64,000 bases of DNA, taken from positions 317,298-381,297 of the forward strand of contig JAQUVW010000002.1 in assembly GCA_028693235.1 (NCBI GenBank). Reading direction: 5' to 3'. Both the position numbers and the translations under genes were made by a program. The notes beneath the pieces were generated by a model. It had not been told where the DNA came from. It saw only the letters and a program-made list of their open reading frames with translations, and searched no databases. Each line of letters opens with the position of its first letter. The stretch's first letter is position 1. Of this stretch, positions 44,480 through 53,614 are shown piece after piece. This DNA is from Candidatus Gastranaerophilales bacterium (lineage in GTDB: Bacteria > Cyanobacteriota > Vampirovibrionia > Gastranaerophilales > Gastranaerophilaceae).

Positions 44480-46747
44480 AAAAATCTATCAATAGCCTTT
44501 ATTTGGCATATGCACCAACCAAACTATCAGGCACAGCCTAATGGTATCAGACTTATGCCTTGGGCTAGGTTGCACGCTATTAAAGATTATTTGGATATGC
44601 TTCTGCAACTCGACAACTTTCCTGATTTGAAGTTGAATTTCAATCTTGTACCTGTTTTGGTTGATGCGATTGAAGAATATGCCCACAAAGGTGCCCATGA
44701 CATTCATTCTAAACTTACGGTGACTCCTATTGATGAACTTACAGAAGATGATAAGCAATATATCCTCAATTATTTCTTTGATGCGAATTATGCAAACTTG
44801 ATTTCTCATCACAAATACTATAGTGACTTGTATCACAAAAGATATCTCAAAGAAGAAGTAGATATCTCTGATTTTTCTGAGCAGGAATATTCTGATATCA
44901 TGATGTGGTTTAATCTGGTATGGTTTGACCCCAGATGGATTGAAGAATATCCTGAGCTCAAATCTTTTATTGAACAAGAAAGAGGCTTTTCTTTAGCTCA
45001 AAGGGTTGCTGTAATTGATATTCAACGTCAAATTATGGCTCGTATTATACCTGAATTTAAAAAATATCAAGATGAAGGTCGGATAGAAATTACAACGAGC
45101 CCCTACTATCACCCGATTTTGCCGATTATGTTTGATATGAATGTTGCGAAAAAGTCCGCTATAAGGCACCCTTTGCCTGACTGTAAAATTAATATGGCAG
45201 AAGATGCTAAAACTCAAATTAAGATGGCTCTTGATAAAATGGAGCAAACTTTTGGCAAAAGACCTGTAGGAATGTGGCCATCTGAACATTGTGTCAGTCA
45301 AAAAACTTTAGATTGCTTTGCTGATTTGGGTATAAAATGGACAGTTTCTGATGAGGGCATACTGGCTAACACGTTAAAAAAAGAGTTTGTTCGTGATTTT
45401 AAAGGGTATCTCGAAGACCCTTATGACCTTTGCAACGCTTATACTTATGAGTCAAAAAATCACAAACCTATAAATATTGTCTTTAGGGATTCTGTAATTC
45501 CTAATCTTATAAGTTTTGAATATCCTCACCATGAAAGTGTTATTGCTGCGAGTGATTTATATAGCAGAATAAAAACTATTCAAAATAAACTTCAAAATTC
45601 ACCTGATGAACATCATTTGTTGACTATTGCGATGGACGGAGAAAATAGTTGGGAAAGCTATGCTAATGATGGTGCTCAATTTTTAAAAACTTTGTATAAA
45701 TTAATTACACGTGATGAAACTTTACATTCTGTCCTTGTCAGTGATTACATAAAAGAAGTTCAGCATATTAAAAAATTGGATTCATTGGCAGCCGGCTCTT
45801 GGATTAACAGAGATTTTCAATTATGGATTGCTGAGCCTACAAAAAATCTCGCTTGGAAATACCTCTGCCATACGGAAGAAGATTTAAAGATTTTTGCAAA
45901 AGAAAAAGATGTTGATAAAAGACTTGTAACAATGGCAAAAAATGAACTATATATTGCTCAGGGCTCCGATTGGTTCTGGTGGTATGGTGAGCCTAATGAC
46001 TCAGGACAAGACCATATTTTTGATTATCTTTTTAGAGAACATTTGAAAAATATATATTTGTTGCTTGGTAAAAAAGTTCCGAAATATCTTGATTCGCCGT
46101 TGATTTCGTTTTTAGGCAAACCGTCCAGAGCTCCTAAAAAGCAAATTTCGCCACATGTGAACGGTAAAGATTTATACAATGATGAATGGATAAATGCAGG
46201 TTGTATTGATATCCCTGCTGGTCCTATTCCTCAAGAAAATAAGCTTTTTAACAGAATATGTTTTGGCTGTGATGAAACTAATATATATTTAAGATTTGAT
46301 ATAAACAGATTTATTTTCGACATGGAAGGTAAATTTAAATCTATTTATCAAATATATGTGTATTTTAAATCATACAATGAATATGCGGCTTATACTGCAC
46401 CAATAAGGACAGTTAATAAGCCTGATTATTTGTTCCCGATTTTAAAAGACGGATATTCTCATGAGTTGAAAATAACTTTGTTTAAAGATGTTAAATCACC
46501 GATGCAATTTTCTAAAGCACAAGAGAATAATCTATGGGTATTGCAGATGAACAATAACGTGAAATATGCCTATGAAGATATTGTTGAATTGTGTATTCCG
46601 TTTTTTGATTTGAATATAAGCCCCGGTGAAAAAATAGATTTCTTTATTATCAACGGAACTTTAGGGCTCACGGAAGAAGTTTATCCTCAAGATATGCTTT
46701 TATCTCTTGAAAGACCGCGTCAAGTGCAACCGGTTGAATCAAATTAG
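44474..46747 (+). CDS. Glycoside hydrolase family 57 protein (alpha-amylase/glucanotransferase type)
   Basis: A 757-residue GH57 enzyme acting on alpha-glucans such as glycogen. N-terminal FIWHMHQPNY (motif 1), TTSPYYHPILPI, the nucleophile Glu271 in MWPSEHCVS and Asp388 in AMDGENSWE, and a GSDWFWWYG block, are the recognised GH57 landmarks. A beta-rich C-terminal domain of about 170 residues follows. No signal peptide, so it is cytoplasmic and probably serves glycogen turnover. Ribosome site GGAG, 11 bases before the ATG. Close relatives include amylopullulanase- and DUF1957-type enzymes. Confidence 0.9.
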   Translation: MHKNLSIAFIWHMHQPNYQAQPNGIRLMPWARLHAIKDYLDMLLQLDNFPDLKLNFNLVPVLVDAIEEYAHKGAHDIHSKLTVTPIDELTEDDKQYILNYFFDANYANLISHHKYYSDLYHKRYLKEEVDISDFSEQEYSDIMMWFNLVWFDPRWIEEYPELKSFIEQERGFSLAQRVAVIDIQRQIMARIIPEFKKYQDEGRIEITTSPYYHPILPIMFDMNVAKKSAIRHPLPDCKINMAEDAKTQIKMALDKMEQTFGKRPVGMWPSEHCVSQKTLDCFADLGIKWTVSDEGILANTLKKEFVRDFKGYLEDPYDLCNAYTYESKNHKPINIVFRDSVIPNLISFEYPHHESVIAASDLYSRIKTIQNKLQNSPDEHHLLTIAMDGENSWESYANDGAQFLKTLYKLITRDETLHSVLVSDYIKEVQHIKKLDSLAAGSWINRDFQLWIAEPTKNLAWKYLCHTEEDLKIFAKEKDVDKRLVTMAKNELYIAQGSDWFWWYGEPNDSGQDHIFDYLFREHLKNIYLLLGKKVPKYLDSPLISFLGKPSRAPKKQISPHVNGKDLYNDEWINAGCIDIPAGPIPQENKLFNRICFGCDETNIYLRFDINRFIFDMEGKFKSIYQIYVYFKSYNEYAAYTAPIRTVNKPDYLFPILKDGYSHELKITLFKDVKSPMQFSKAQENNLWVLQMNNNVKYAYEDIVELCIPFFDLNISPGEKIDFFIINGTLGLTEEVYPQDMLLSLERPRQVQPVESN

Positions 46748-46815
46748 TTTTTTCATACGATGATATTTTACTACCCCTCTCTTATTATATTAATAAGACT
46801 TGGAGTTATTTAAAT

Positions 46816-46941
46816 ATGAAAAATAAAATTAATCTGGAACAGGCTATTAAATTTTTAGAGAGTGTTTTAAACAGCGATAGCTCAGACTGTGTATTTAAGG
46901 AGCTTGAAAAAATTAAGTCTGAAAAAATAGCTAATAAATAG
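46816..46941 (+). CDS. Micro-protein, 41 residues
   Basis: ATG at 46816 to TAG at 46941 encodes 41 residues (MKNKINLEQAIKFLESV..., ending KSEKIANK), charged and probably helical with one cysteine. GGAG lies 10 bases before the ATG. It sits in the gap between the GH57 gene and the carbonic anhydrase, so no other gene explains the frame. No family recognised. Confidence 0.5.
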   Translation: MKNKINLEQAIKFLESVLNSDSSDCVFKELEKIKSEKIANK

Positions 46942-46960
46942 CATTTATATTTAATATGGT

Positions 46961-47530
46961 TTATATAATTTCCACTGTTCCGGATTCAAAGCTGAAGTGA
47001 GCTGTTGTGATTGCTAGTTTGTTTTTTTCCACCGCTTCTCTGATTATGTATGAGCGTTTCATTAATATTTTTTTAGTTAGAATGGTATGGGCTTGAGATA
47101 TTTCGTTGTAAGACAATTTGTTGTCACCCAAAACCGGATATACAGAATTCATGAGTCCGTAAAAATCGTCTAGGGGTGCGGGGTATTTATCTTTTGCGTA
47201 TTTGATAACGCCGCAATTATCGTGGCCGAGTAGTATCAAGAGCGGTATTTTTAATTCTTCAATCCCGAATTCGATGCTTTCTGTGATATTCGGACCAATC
47301 CCTACGCCAGCTGTTCTCACCACGAAAAGTTCGCCTATTCCGCAATCAAATATCAGCTCAGGAACAATTCTTGAGTCTGAACAACTTAATACAATAGCTT
47401 TAGGCGATTGAGAAGTAGATAGTTTTTGCAATGTTTGCAGGCATTTATTTTCTGCTTTTGGAGTACCTGTTATAAATCTTTTATTGCCGTTTAACAATCT
47501 TTCGAGTTCATTTTGAGCTTCTTGATTCAT
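46961..47530 (-). CDS. Beta-class carbonic anhydrase
   Basis: A 189-residue zinc enzyme interconverting CO2 and bicarbonate. The ligands and dyad are visible: Cys50-Ser-Asp52-Ser-Arg54, His103 and Cys106 (GHDNCG). No signal peptide. Ribosome site AAGGG. Likely supplies bicarbonate for carboxylases. Its distal region is somewhat divergent but complete. Confidence 0.93.
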   Translation of the reverse strand: MNQEAQNELERLLNGNKRFITGTPKAENKCLQTLQKLSTSQSPKAIVLSCSDSRIVPELIFDCGIGELFVVRTAGVGIGPNITESIEFGIEELKIPLLILLGHDNCGVIKYAKDKYPAPLDDFYGLMNSVYPVLGDNKLSYNEISQAHTILTKKILMKRSYIIREAVEKNKLAITTAHFSFESGTVEII

Positions 47531-47568
47531 TTGTTTTTCCCTTTTGTTAGCGGTTTTGTTTTATAATA

Positions 47569-47982
47569 TTAGGTTTTGACTGTCTTTAATTCTAATAATT
47601 CCTCCAAAATAAGTGCGGCATCTTCAACCATTTGAGAACAGTGAAGTTTTCTTTCTGGGGATGCAAAATTATCTTTATATTTTAGTGTCAAAATTTTACA
47701 ACAAGTTGCTTTGTTTTTTTCTTTAAATTTTTCAATAAATTTTTTAGCAAGAACTCTTGCGTCCATTCCGTTTTTTTCTTGATTTCTACCGTTTAATGCT
47801 CCGATAATCATTTGAGCACCTGCAACAGCTCCACAAAGACAACCGCTTCCCATACCGCCTGAAAATGAACTTGCAACGGAAAGTAAATCTTTGGACACAA
47901 GCCCTAATTCTGCTGCTGCCATAACCATTGATTCAGAGCAGGAATATCCAATGGAAAAATATTTTTTTGCTGTTTCTTTCAT
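47569..47982 (-). CDS. C_GCAxxG_C_C family redox protein
   Basis: A 137-residue protein with the family's cysteine pattern: YSCSES near the N-terminus, GSGCLCGAVAGA (the GCAxxG core), a TCC pair and a final HCSQ. Often predicted as a redox-active protein of anaerobes, sometimes metal binding; function not established. Ribosome site AAGGG. Lies 43 bases upstream of tsaD's end on the same strand, downstream of it in transcription. Confidence 0.9.
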   Translation of the reverse strand: MKETAKKYFSIGYSCSESMVMAAAELGLVSKDLLSVASSFSGGMGSGCLCGAVAGAQMIIGALNGRNQEKNGMDARVLAKKFIEKFKEKNKATCCKILTLKYKDNFASPERKLHCSQMVEDAALILEELLELKTVKT

Positions 47983-48025
47983 TGTAAACCCTTCAATATT
48001 TATTAATGTGGATTATAGCACATTT

Positions 48026-49078
48026 TTATGAACATCTTGAAAAAACTTCAACGCCCAAATCAGGGAATGTGTTAGTTGAAAAATAAGCAGCAGAGGCAAC
48101 CATAGAAGCATTATCTGTGCAATATTTCATTGCAGGAGCGTAGATTTTGTAGCCGTTTTCTTCAAGTGCGAAAAATTTCTTTCTGATTTCAGAATTTGCA
48201 GCTACACCGCCACCCAAAGCTATTTTTTTAGCACCTATGCTGACTGCAGCTTTTAGTGTTTTTTTGAATAAAGTTTTTGTGATACATTCTTGGAAACTTG
48301 CAGCAACATCTTCGTTCGGAATTGTGCCGAGTTCTTTTTTTAATTTTTGAGTAAGTTGCAAAACAGCGGTTTTTAACCCTGAAAAGCTAAAATCGTAATC
48401 ACCTTTAACTTTCGCAATAGGCAAACTATAGGCATTGGGGTTTCCGTTTGGAGCCATTCTGTCAAGGTTAAGTCCTCCTGGGTATGGGAGCCCTAATAGT
48501 CTTGCGACTTTATCATAAGCTTCGCCTGTTGCATCATCAATGGTTTCACCGATAATTGATTGTTCTTCATAGCTATCGACTTTTATTATTTGTGTATGCC
48601 CACCACTTACAAGCAGTGCAACGAATGGAGGTTTGAGGTCAGTATCAATATAATTTGCACAAACATGAGCATTAAGGTGATTTACGCCGATAAATGGCTT
48701 GTCGTATGTAACGGCAAGTGCTTTTGCAGCGTTCATTCCTACGAGTAAACAGCCTACAAGTCCGGGACCTACGGTTGCAGCTATAGCTGTCAATTCTTCA
48801 GGTTTTAGTCCTGATTGTTCAAAAGCTTCAGTTATAATAAGGTTTACAGCGTCAAGATGCTCACGGGCTGCTACTTCTGGGACTACTCCTCCGAATTCAC
48901 GGTGAGTTTTTATTTGAGAAGCAACTACATTTGCCAAGACTTCTCGCCCGTTTTTTACAATTGCACAAGCTGTTTCGTCACAACTTGATTCTATTGCAAG
49001 GATAATGACATCTTCTTTGACGTCAGGTCCTACAAATACGCTTTTTTCTGTTATAGGTGTTTTATATTCTTTAATCAT
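48026..49078 (-). CDS. tsaD: tRNA threonylcarbamoyladenosine synthase component TsaD
   Basis: A 350-residue ASKHA-fold protein transferring the threonylcarbamoyl group to A37 of ANN-decoding tRNAs, with TsaB/TsaE. It has [13 protein letters not shown], metal-binding [19 protein letters not shown] and [11 protein letters not shown]. The N-terminus carries about 20 extra residues before the fold starts. Its start overlaps the leuC stop by 4 bases. Confidence 0.96.
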   Translation of the reverse strand: MIKEYKTPITEKSVFVGPDVKEDVIILAIESSCDETACAIVKNGREVLANVVASQIKTHREFGGVVPEVAAREHLDAVNLIITEAFEQSGLKPEELTAIAATVGPGLVGCLLVGMNAAKALAVTYDKPFIGVNHLNAHVCANYIDTDLKPPFVALLVSGGHTQIIKVDSYEEQSIIGETIDDATGEAYDKVARLLGLPYPGGLNLDRMAPNGNPNAYSLPIAKVKGDYDFSFSGLKTAVLQLTQKLKKELGTIPNEDVAASFQECITKTLFKKTLKAAVSIGAKKIALGGGVAANSEIRKKFFALEENGYKIYAPAMKYCTDNASMVASAAYFSTNTFPDLGVEVFSRCS

Positions 49079-50346
49079 AATCCTAATTCATCAGGTGATG
49101 CGATTTTACCTAAGATTGCACTGGCAGCTGCAATAGCAGGTGATGCTAGGTAAACTTCACTATCAACGTGTCCCATTCTTCCAACAAAATTTCTGTTTGT
49201 TGTAGATATAGCTTTTTCTCCTGCGGCTAAAATGCCTGCGTGTCCGCCAAGGCAAGGACCGCAAGTTGGAGTGGAAACAGCACCGCCTGCTTCTACTATT
49301 GTTTGGACGTAGCCTTTTTCGATTGCTTCAAGGTATATTGCTTGAGTTCCCGGAAATACAATCAGTCTTACGTTCGGGTGGACTTGTCTTCCTTTTAAAA
49401 TATCTGCAGTGATTTTTAAATCGGAGATTCTTCCGTTAGTGCAACTACCGATTACGGCTTGGTCAATTTTTATTTCGCCGACTTGAGAAATAGGTTTTGT
49501 ATTTTCCGGCAAGTGGGGGAATGCGACTGTAGGTTCAATATCAGCAACATCATATTTTATAATTTTTTCGTATTCGGCATCTTCATCACTTTTGTAGAAG
49601 GTGTATTCTCTTTGAGAACGGCCGTCTAAAAATGCTTTAGTTTTATCGTCAGGAGCAATAATTCCGTTTTTAGCACCTGCTTCAATCGCCATATTGCAGA
49701 AAGTGAAGCGTCCGTCCATTTCCATTTCTTCAATAACATTTCCGCCGACTTCAAGTGATTTATAAAGGGCTCCGTCCACGCCGATGTCGCCGATTAAACG
49801 TAATACTAAATCTTTAGCAGAAACCCATTTGTTAAGTTTGCCGTTAAATTCAACTTTAATTGTTGGAGGAACTTTGAACCAAGTTTCGCCTGACGCCATA
49901 GCACAAGCGAGGTCTGTCGAGCCTACTCCTGTTGAAAATGCACCCAAAGCACCGTAAGTGCATGTGTGTGAGTCGGCACCGATAACCAAGTCGCCGGCTG
50001 TTACAATCCCTTTTTCGGGAAGCAATGTATGCTCAATGCCCATTCTTCCGACTTCAAAGAAATTGTCGAGTTTTTGCTCTCTTGCAAATTCTCTGATTAA
50101 TTTAACTTGTTCAGCTGATTTGATATCTTTGTTTGGTACAAAGTGGTCAGGAACAAAAACTGTTCTTGATTTATCAAAAACTTTATCCACGCCGATTTTT
50201 TTGAATTCTTTAATAGCAACAGGTCCTGTAATGTCGTTTGCGAGTGTGATGTCAACTTTAGCTGTAATCAAGTCACCAGGTTTAACTTCATCAAGTCCTG
50301 CGTGTTTTGCCAATATCTTTTCTGTAATATTCATTGGTCTCGGCAT
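49075..50346 (-). CDS. leuC: 3-isopropylmalate dehydratase large subunit
   Basis: A 423-residue aconitase-family [4Fe-4S] protein isomerising 2- and 3-isopropylmalate in leucine synthesis. Cluster cysteines are in GSCTNGR and [16 protein letters not shown] and [11 protein letters not shown] are typical. Length fits the archaeal/bacterial short LeuC type (could be homoaconitase-like). ATG at 50346 has AGGG 8 bases upstream, so it is preferred to 50361. The small subunit leuD is not in the window. Confidence 0.93.
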   Translation of the reverse strand: MPRPMNITEKILAKHAGLDEVKPGDLITAKVDITLANDITGPVAIKEFKKIGVDKVFDKSRTVFVPDHFVPNKDIKSAEQVKLIREFAREQKLDNFFEVGRMGIEHTLLPEKGIVTAGDLVIGADSHTCTYGALGAFSTGVGSTDLACAMASGETWFKVPPTIKVEFNGKLNKWVSAKDLVLRLIGDIGVDGALYKSLEVGGNVIEEMEMDGRFTFCNMAIEAGAKNGIIAPDDKTKAFLDGRSQREYTFYKSDEDAEYEKIIKYDVADIEPTVAFPHLPENTKPISQVGEIKIDQAVIGSCTNGRISDLKITADILKGRQVHPNVRLIVFPGTQAIYLEAIEKGYVQTIVEAGGAVSTPTCGPCLGGHAGILAAGEKAISTTNRNFVGRMGHVDSEVYLASPAIAAASAILGKIASPDELGL

Positions 50347-50428
50347 AAATAAAACCCTCATTTATTCTTATAACGTGTTAATTTTATTACAAAAAAGCGT
50401 ATTGGGCAAATCTTATATATATTTATAA

Positions 50429-51970
50429 TCAGTCTTTTTGAGGGCGTTGGGTTTTGAGTACAAATACAAGAGGAATCGCTATAAAAGAAACCAACGATGC
50501 AAATTGAAATAAATCAGAGAAAGCACATAGTTTTGCTTGAGTTAATAGTTGTTTGTATAAGACGACATTTGCTTTTTTGGTTGCAATAATCATTGCCGAA
50601 TTGTTGCTGAAAAAGTGTTGTAAAGCGGAAAAATGTTTTACAAAAATAGGGTTGTAAACAGTCATGTTTTTTAATAAATAAGTCTGATGAACTTGCGATA
50701 AGCTTATTGCAAAGCTGGAGGCGAGAGATGTGAACATTGAACCGGTTACGCATTTTGTTAAACTGTGAATACCTGCTGCATTTGCGATTTCGTTTTTCGG
50801 TAAAGTTCCTAATGCGATTGCTGAAACAGGTACAAGTGCAAAAACAGAGCCTATTCCGAATAACACATTTGACAGGATAATTGTTGTTGGGGCAATTTGG
50901 AGATTTAAGTCTGCACACATTCCGATAGATAAGCCTATAAATACAAATCCGATGGTTATTAAAAGTCTTAAATCATATAATTGACAAAGTTTTCCGATAA
51001 ATAATAATGCGACGCAAGCTATTACTCTGCTTGCCAGTGCCAATCCTGTTAAGGCTGCCGTGTAATGCATAAGTCCTTGATAAAATTGAGGTAATAAAAT
51101 TATTGTGACGCACACCATTATGTTTACTAGCACGCCAAGAATTGTTCCTGCGAAAAAATTCGTGTCCTTGAAAACTCTAAGATTTACTATTGGTTCTCTG
51201 TTTTCAAGTTCCCAAATGACGAACAAAAACATATTTGCAATAGAAAAAATACTTAACCAGCAAATCCAACTGCAGTCGAACCAGCCGAATTGTTGTCCTT
51301 TGTCCAAAATAATTTGCATTGAAAATAGCCATAAAATCAAAAAGGTTAATCCTAAAAAATCCACCTGCTCTTTTTTTGATTGTTTTATTGTGTCATTAAT
51401 CGTAAGAGGTATCAAAATTAATGATAAAATGCCAATCGGAATGTTTATTATGAAAATCCATTGCCAAGAAAAATTGTCTACCAAAAGTCCACCTACTGTG
51501 GGTCCCATTATTGATGAAACCATTATGGCAAAAATGAAAATTGCCATTGCGTCACCTTTCCTGTCTTTTGGGAATTCTTGCAGTAATATGGATTGAGATA
51601 AAGGCATCAAGACTCCGCCACCTATTCCTTGGACAATTCTTCCTATAATAAGAACGAGTAAATTTGGGGCAACGGTACAGATTATTGACCCCAAAGTAAA
51701 TAACAAAATAAATATTTTCAAAAAATCAAGTCTTCCGAGCTTTCTTTCAAGCCACCCTGTTAATGGAAGGACGATTCCATTTGCAATCATGTAGCTCGTT
51801 ACTACCCATTTTGCTTCGTCATTGGTAGAGCCGAAAGAGCCCGCTATATGTGGTAATGCTACATTTGTTGCACTTGTTGCCAGAAAGGCGAAGAATGTAG
51901 GCATTGTAACAATCAATGATATTAGCCATAGGGGCGTACTTTTTAACTGTTTGTCGCTTGAGGTTGTCAT
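50429..51970 (-). CDS. DHA2-family multidrug efflux transporter (EmrB type)
   Basis: A 513-residue major facilitator with about 14 membrane helices. The DHA2 marks are visible: TSATNVALPHIAGSF, WVVTSYMIANGIVLPLTGWLE, GRIVQGIGGGVLMPLSQS and MGPTVGGLLVD. It takes drugs from the cytoplasm or inner leaflet using the proton gradient, working with the upstream HlyD-family adaptor (1-base overlap) and the divergent TolC-like channel. Substrate unknown; EmrAB pumps move hydrophobic weak acids and bile salts. Confidence 0.92.
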   Translation of the reverse strand: MTTSSDKQLKSTPLWLISLIVTMPTFFAFLATSATNVALPHIAGSFGSTNDEAKWVVTSYMIANGIVLPLTGWLERKLGRLDFLKIFILLFTLGSIICTVAPNLLVLIIGRIVQGIGGGVLMPLSQSILLQEFPKDRKGDAMAIFIFAIMVSSIMGPTVGGLLVDNFSWQWIFIINIPIGILSLILIPLTINDTIKQSKKEQVDFLGLTFLILWLFSMQIILDKGQQFGWFDCSWICWLSIFSIANMFLFVIWELENREPIVNLRVFKDTNFFAGTILGVLVNIMVCVTIILLPQFYQGLMHYTAALTGLALASRVIACVALLFIGKLCQLYDLRLLITIGFVFIGLSIGMCADLNLQIAPTTIILSNVLFGIGSVFALVPVSAIALGTLPKNEIANAAGIHSLTKCVTGSMFTSLASSFAISLSQVHQTYLLKNMTVYNPIFVKHFSALQHFFSNNSAMIIATKKANVVLYKQLLTQAKLCAFSDLFQFASLVSFIAIPLVFVLKTQRPQKD

Positions 51971-53022
51971 TATTTTATCTTAACCCTTGGTACAACTGAC
52001 ATTCCCGGGGTTATATTGAATTGAGAAATATCTTCGTCGAATAGAATTTTAACGGGAATACGTTGGACAACTTTGACATAGCTGCCAACAGCGTTTTCAG
52101 GAGGAAACAGGCTTGTTTTTGCTCCCGAAGCTCTTTGTATGCTATCGATTTTTCCTTTGAATTTTTTTGAAGGATAAGTGTCTATTTTTATGGCGACAGA
52201 TTGTCCTTTTTTCATATTTGTAAGTTGCGTTTCTTTGAAGTTGGCAATAACCCAAACATTTTGTGAAACAATTGATGTAAGCACTTGACCTACTTGCACA
52301 TAGTTGCCAATTTCTACATTTCTTGCAGATATGTTTCCGTCTTGGGGGGCATAAATTTTGGTATAGGATAAATTTAATTTTGCTTGAGCGAGTTGAGCTT
52401 CTGTTTTTTCTACGATTGCTGAGTTTACATCTTGTTTAGATGAGCCGGATTTAACCGAAGCTTTTAGTGATTTTTCTCTATCTTTAGCCTGTTTATAGGC
52501 TGTTTCTGCGGAGTCAAATTCTTGTTTTGTGCATAAGCCTTCTTTTTTAAGTTTTTTATAACGGTCAAAATCTCTTGTTGTAAAGTTTAGGTTTTTATTT
52601 GCTTGGGCCAAGTCTGCTTCTGATTTTTCGGTATCATCAGAGGAAACATTTCGGTTTGCTTTAGCTTCTTTAAGGCTGCTTTCAAGTTCTTTGACTTTGT
52701 TTTCGTAATCCCTTGAGTCTATTTCTAAAAGAAGTTGTCCTTTTTTCACGAAATCGTTGTCGTTGAAATTCAGTTTTACGATATTTCCTGAAACTTTAGG
52801 TGCGATGGCAACGAATCTTCCTTCAATGAAAGCGTCGTCGGTGCTTTGGTATTGCAATGAGTCTATGAATGACATAATGCCTGTAAATACTAAAAAAAGC
52901 ATTATTATTGAAGGAATTAATACTCTTTTCTTTTGATAAGGTTTTCTGTGTTTTGATTTTATGGTTTTTAATCTGATTTTTGCTTCTTGTTCAAATATAT
53001 CTTTCGGCTTTTTGTGTTTCAT
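51970..53022 (-). CDS. HlyD-family periplasmic adaptor (EmrA type)
   Basis: A 350-residue membrane fusion protein: a basic cytoplasmic N-terminus, one membrane helix (about 33-52), then a barrel/lipoyl half (VAIAPKVSGNIVKL), a coiled-coil hairpin (about 95-205), the second lipoyl half (YTKIYAPQDGNISARNV) and beta-barrel (IKIDTYPSKKFKG). It joins the EmrB-type pump to the outer-membrane channel. Ribosome site AAGGA. Four bases downstream of marR. Confidence 0.93.
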   Translation of the reverse strand: MKHKKPKDIFEQEAKIRLKTIKSKHRKPYQKKRVLIPSIIMLFLVFTGIMSFIDSLQYQSTDDAFIEGRFVAIAPKVSGNIVKLNFNDNDFVKKGQLLLEIDSRDYENKVKELESSLKEAKANRNVSSDDTEKSEADLAQANKNLNFTTRDFDRYKKLKKEGLCTKQEFDSAETAYKQAKDREKSLKASVKSGSSKQDVNSAIVEKTEAQLAQAKLNLSYTKIYAPQDGNISARNVEIGNYVQVGQVLTSIVSQNVWVIANFKETQLTNMKKGQSVAIKIDTYPSKKFKGKIDSIQRASGAKTSLFPPENAVGSYVKVVQRIPVKILFDEDISQFNITPGMSVVPRVKIK

Positions 53023-53026
53023 TTTC

Positions 53027-53473
53027 TTAATCCTTGTTAGCTAAATTTTCCTGAATTTTAGAAAGAACTTTAATGCATATATACATATCATCAGCTGATA
53101 TATGCTCCAGATATTTTTCTCTGGAGTTTTGCATTAATGGGAGTATTTTATTTCTTAATTCTTTACCTTTTTTTGTGATTTTTATTTTGTTGACTTGTTT
53201 TTTATTTTCTGTTTTGCAGATTTTTTCGATATATCCGTTTTTCCCCAGTACGGAGAGTATTCGAGTCATATTTGATTTATCTTTGTAGAGCTGTTCGCAG
53301 AGTTTATTTTGGTAAAAAAGGGTATCTTCATTTAGCATGCTCAAAACAACGTATTGTTCAGGTGTTATGTCGAAATTTTTCTTAGCAAAGAGTTCCAAGT
53401 TGTGGACTTTTATAGCTCTACCTGCCTGAACGATAGCGTTTCCTATTAATTTTTCAAAAATTTCTTTCAACAT
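53027..53473 (-). CDS. MarR-family transcriptional regulator
   Basis: A 148-residue winged-helix regulator: helix-turn-helix around residues 45-75 (LCEQLYKDKSNMTRILSVLGKNGYIEKI) and the wing that follows, flanked by dimerisation helices. It heads the efflux operon and probably represses it and the divergent tolC-like gene through the palindromes at 53494 and 53587. Ribosome site AAGGAAAG. Confidence 0.93.
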   Translation of the reverse strand: MLKEIFEKLIGNAIVQAGRAIKVHNLELFAKKNFDITPEQYVVLSMLNEDTLFYQNKLCEQLYKDKSNMTRILSVLGKNGYIEKICKTENKKQVNKIKITKKGKELRNKILPLMQNSREKYLEHISADDMYICIKVLSKIQENLANKD

Positions 53474-53493
53474 TTTTCTTTCCTTGTATAGTT

Positions 53494-53504
53494 GTTATGA
53501 TAAC
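53494..53504. promoter_or_regulatory. Putative MarR operator near marR
   Basis: GTTATGATAAC, perfect 5-base arms around one base, 20 bases before the marR start. A second related site lies at 53587-53600. Confidence 0.55.
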
Positions 53505-53586
53505 TCAATAATTTGAATTTGCAATAGTGTTTGGTTTTTTATTTTGATATATTTGCATTAGAGCTAGTTGCTTTTTATTTTTTTAT

Positions 53587-53600
53587 GTTATTATGATAAC
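53587..53600. promoter_or_regulatory. Putative MarR operator near the tolC-like gene
   Basis: GTTATTATGATAAC: the same GTTAT/ATAAC arms as at 53494 with four bases between, ending 14 bases before the tolC-like ATG, where bound protein would block transcription. Confidence 0.55.
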
Positions 53601-53614
53601 AAATTGGTGGCGTT

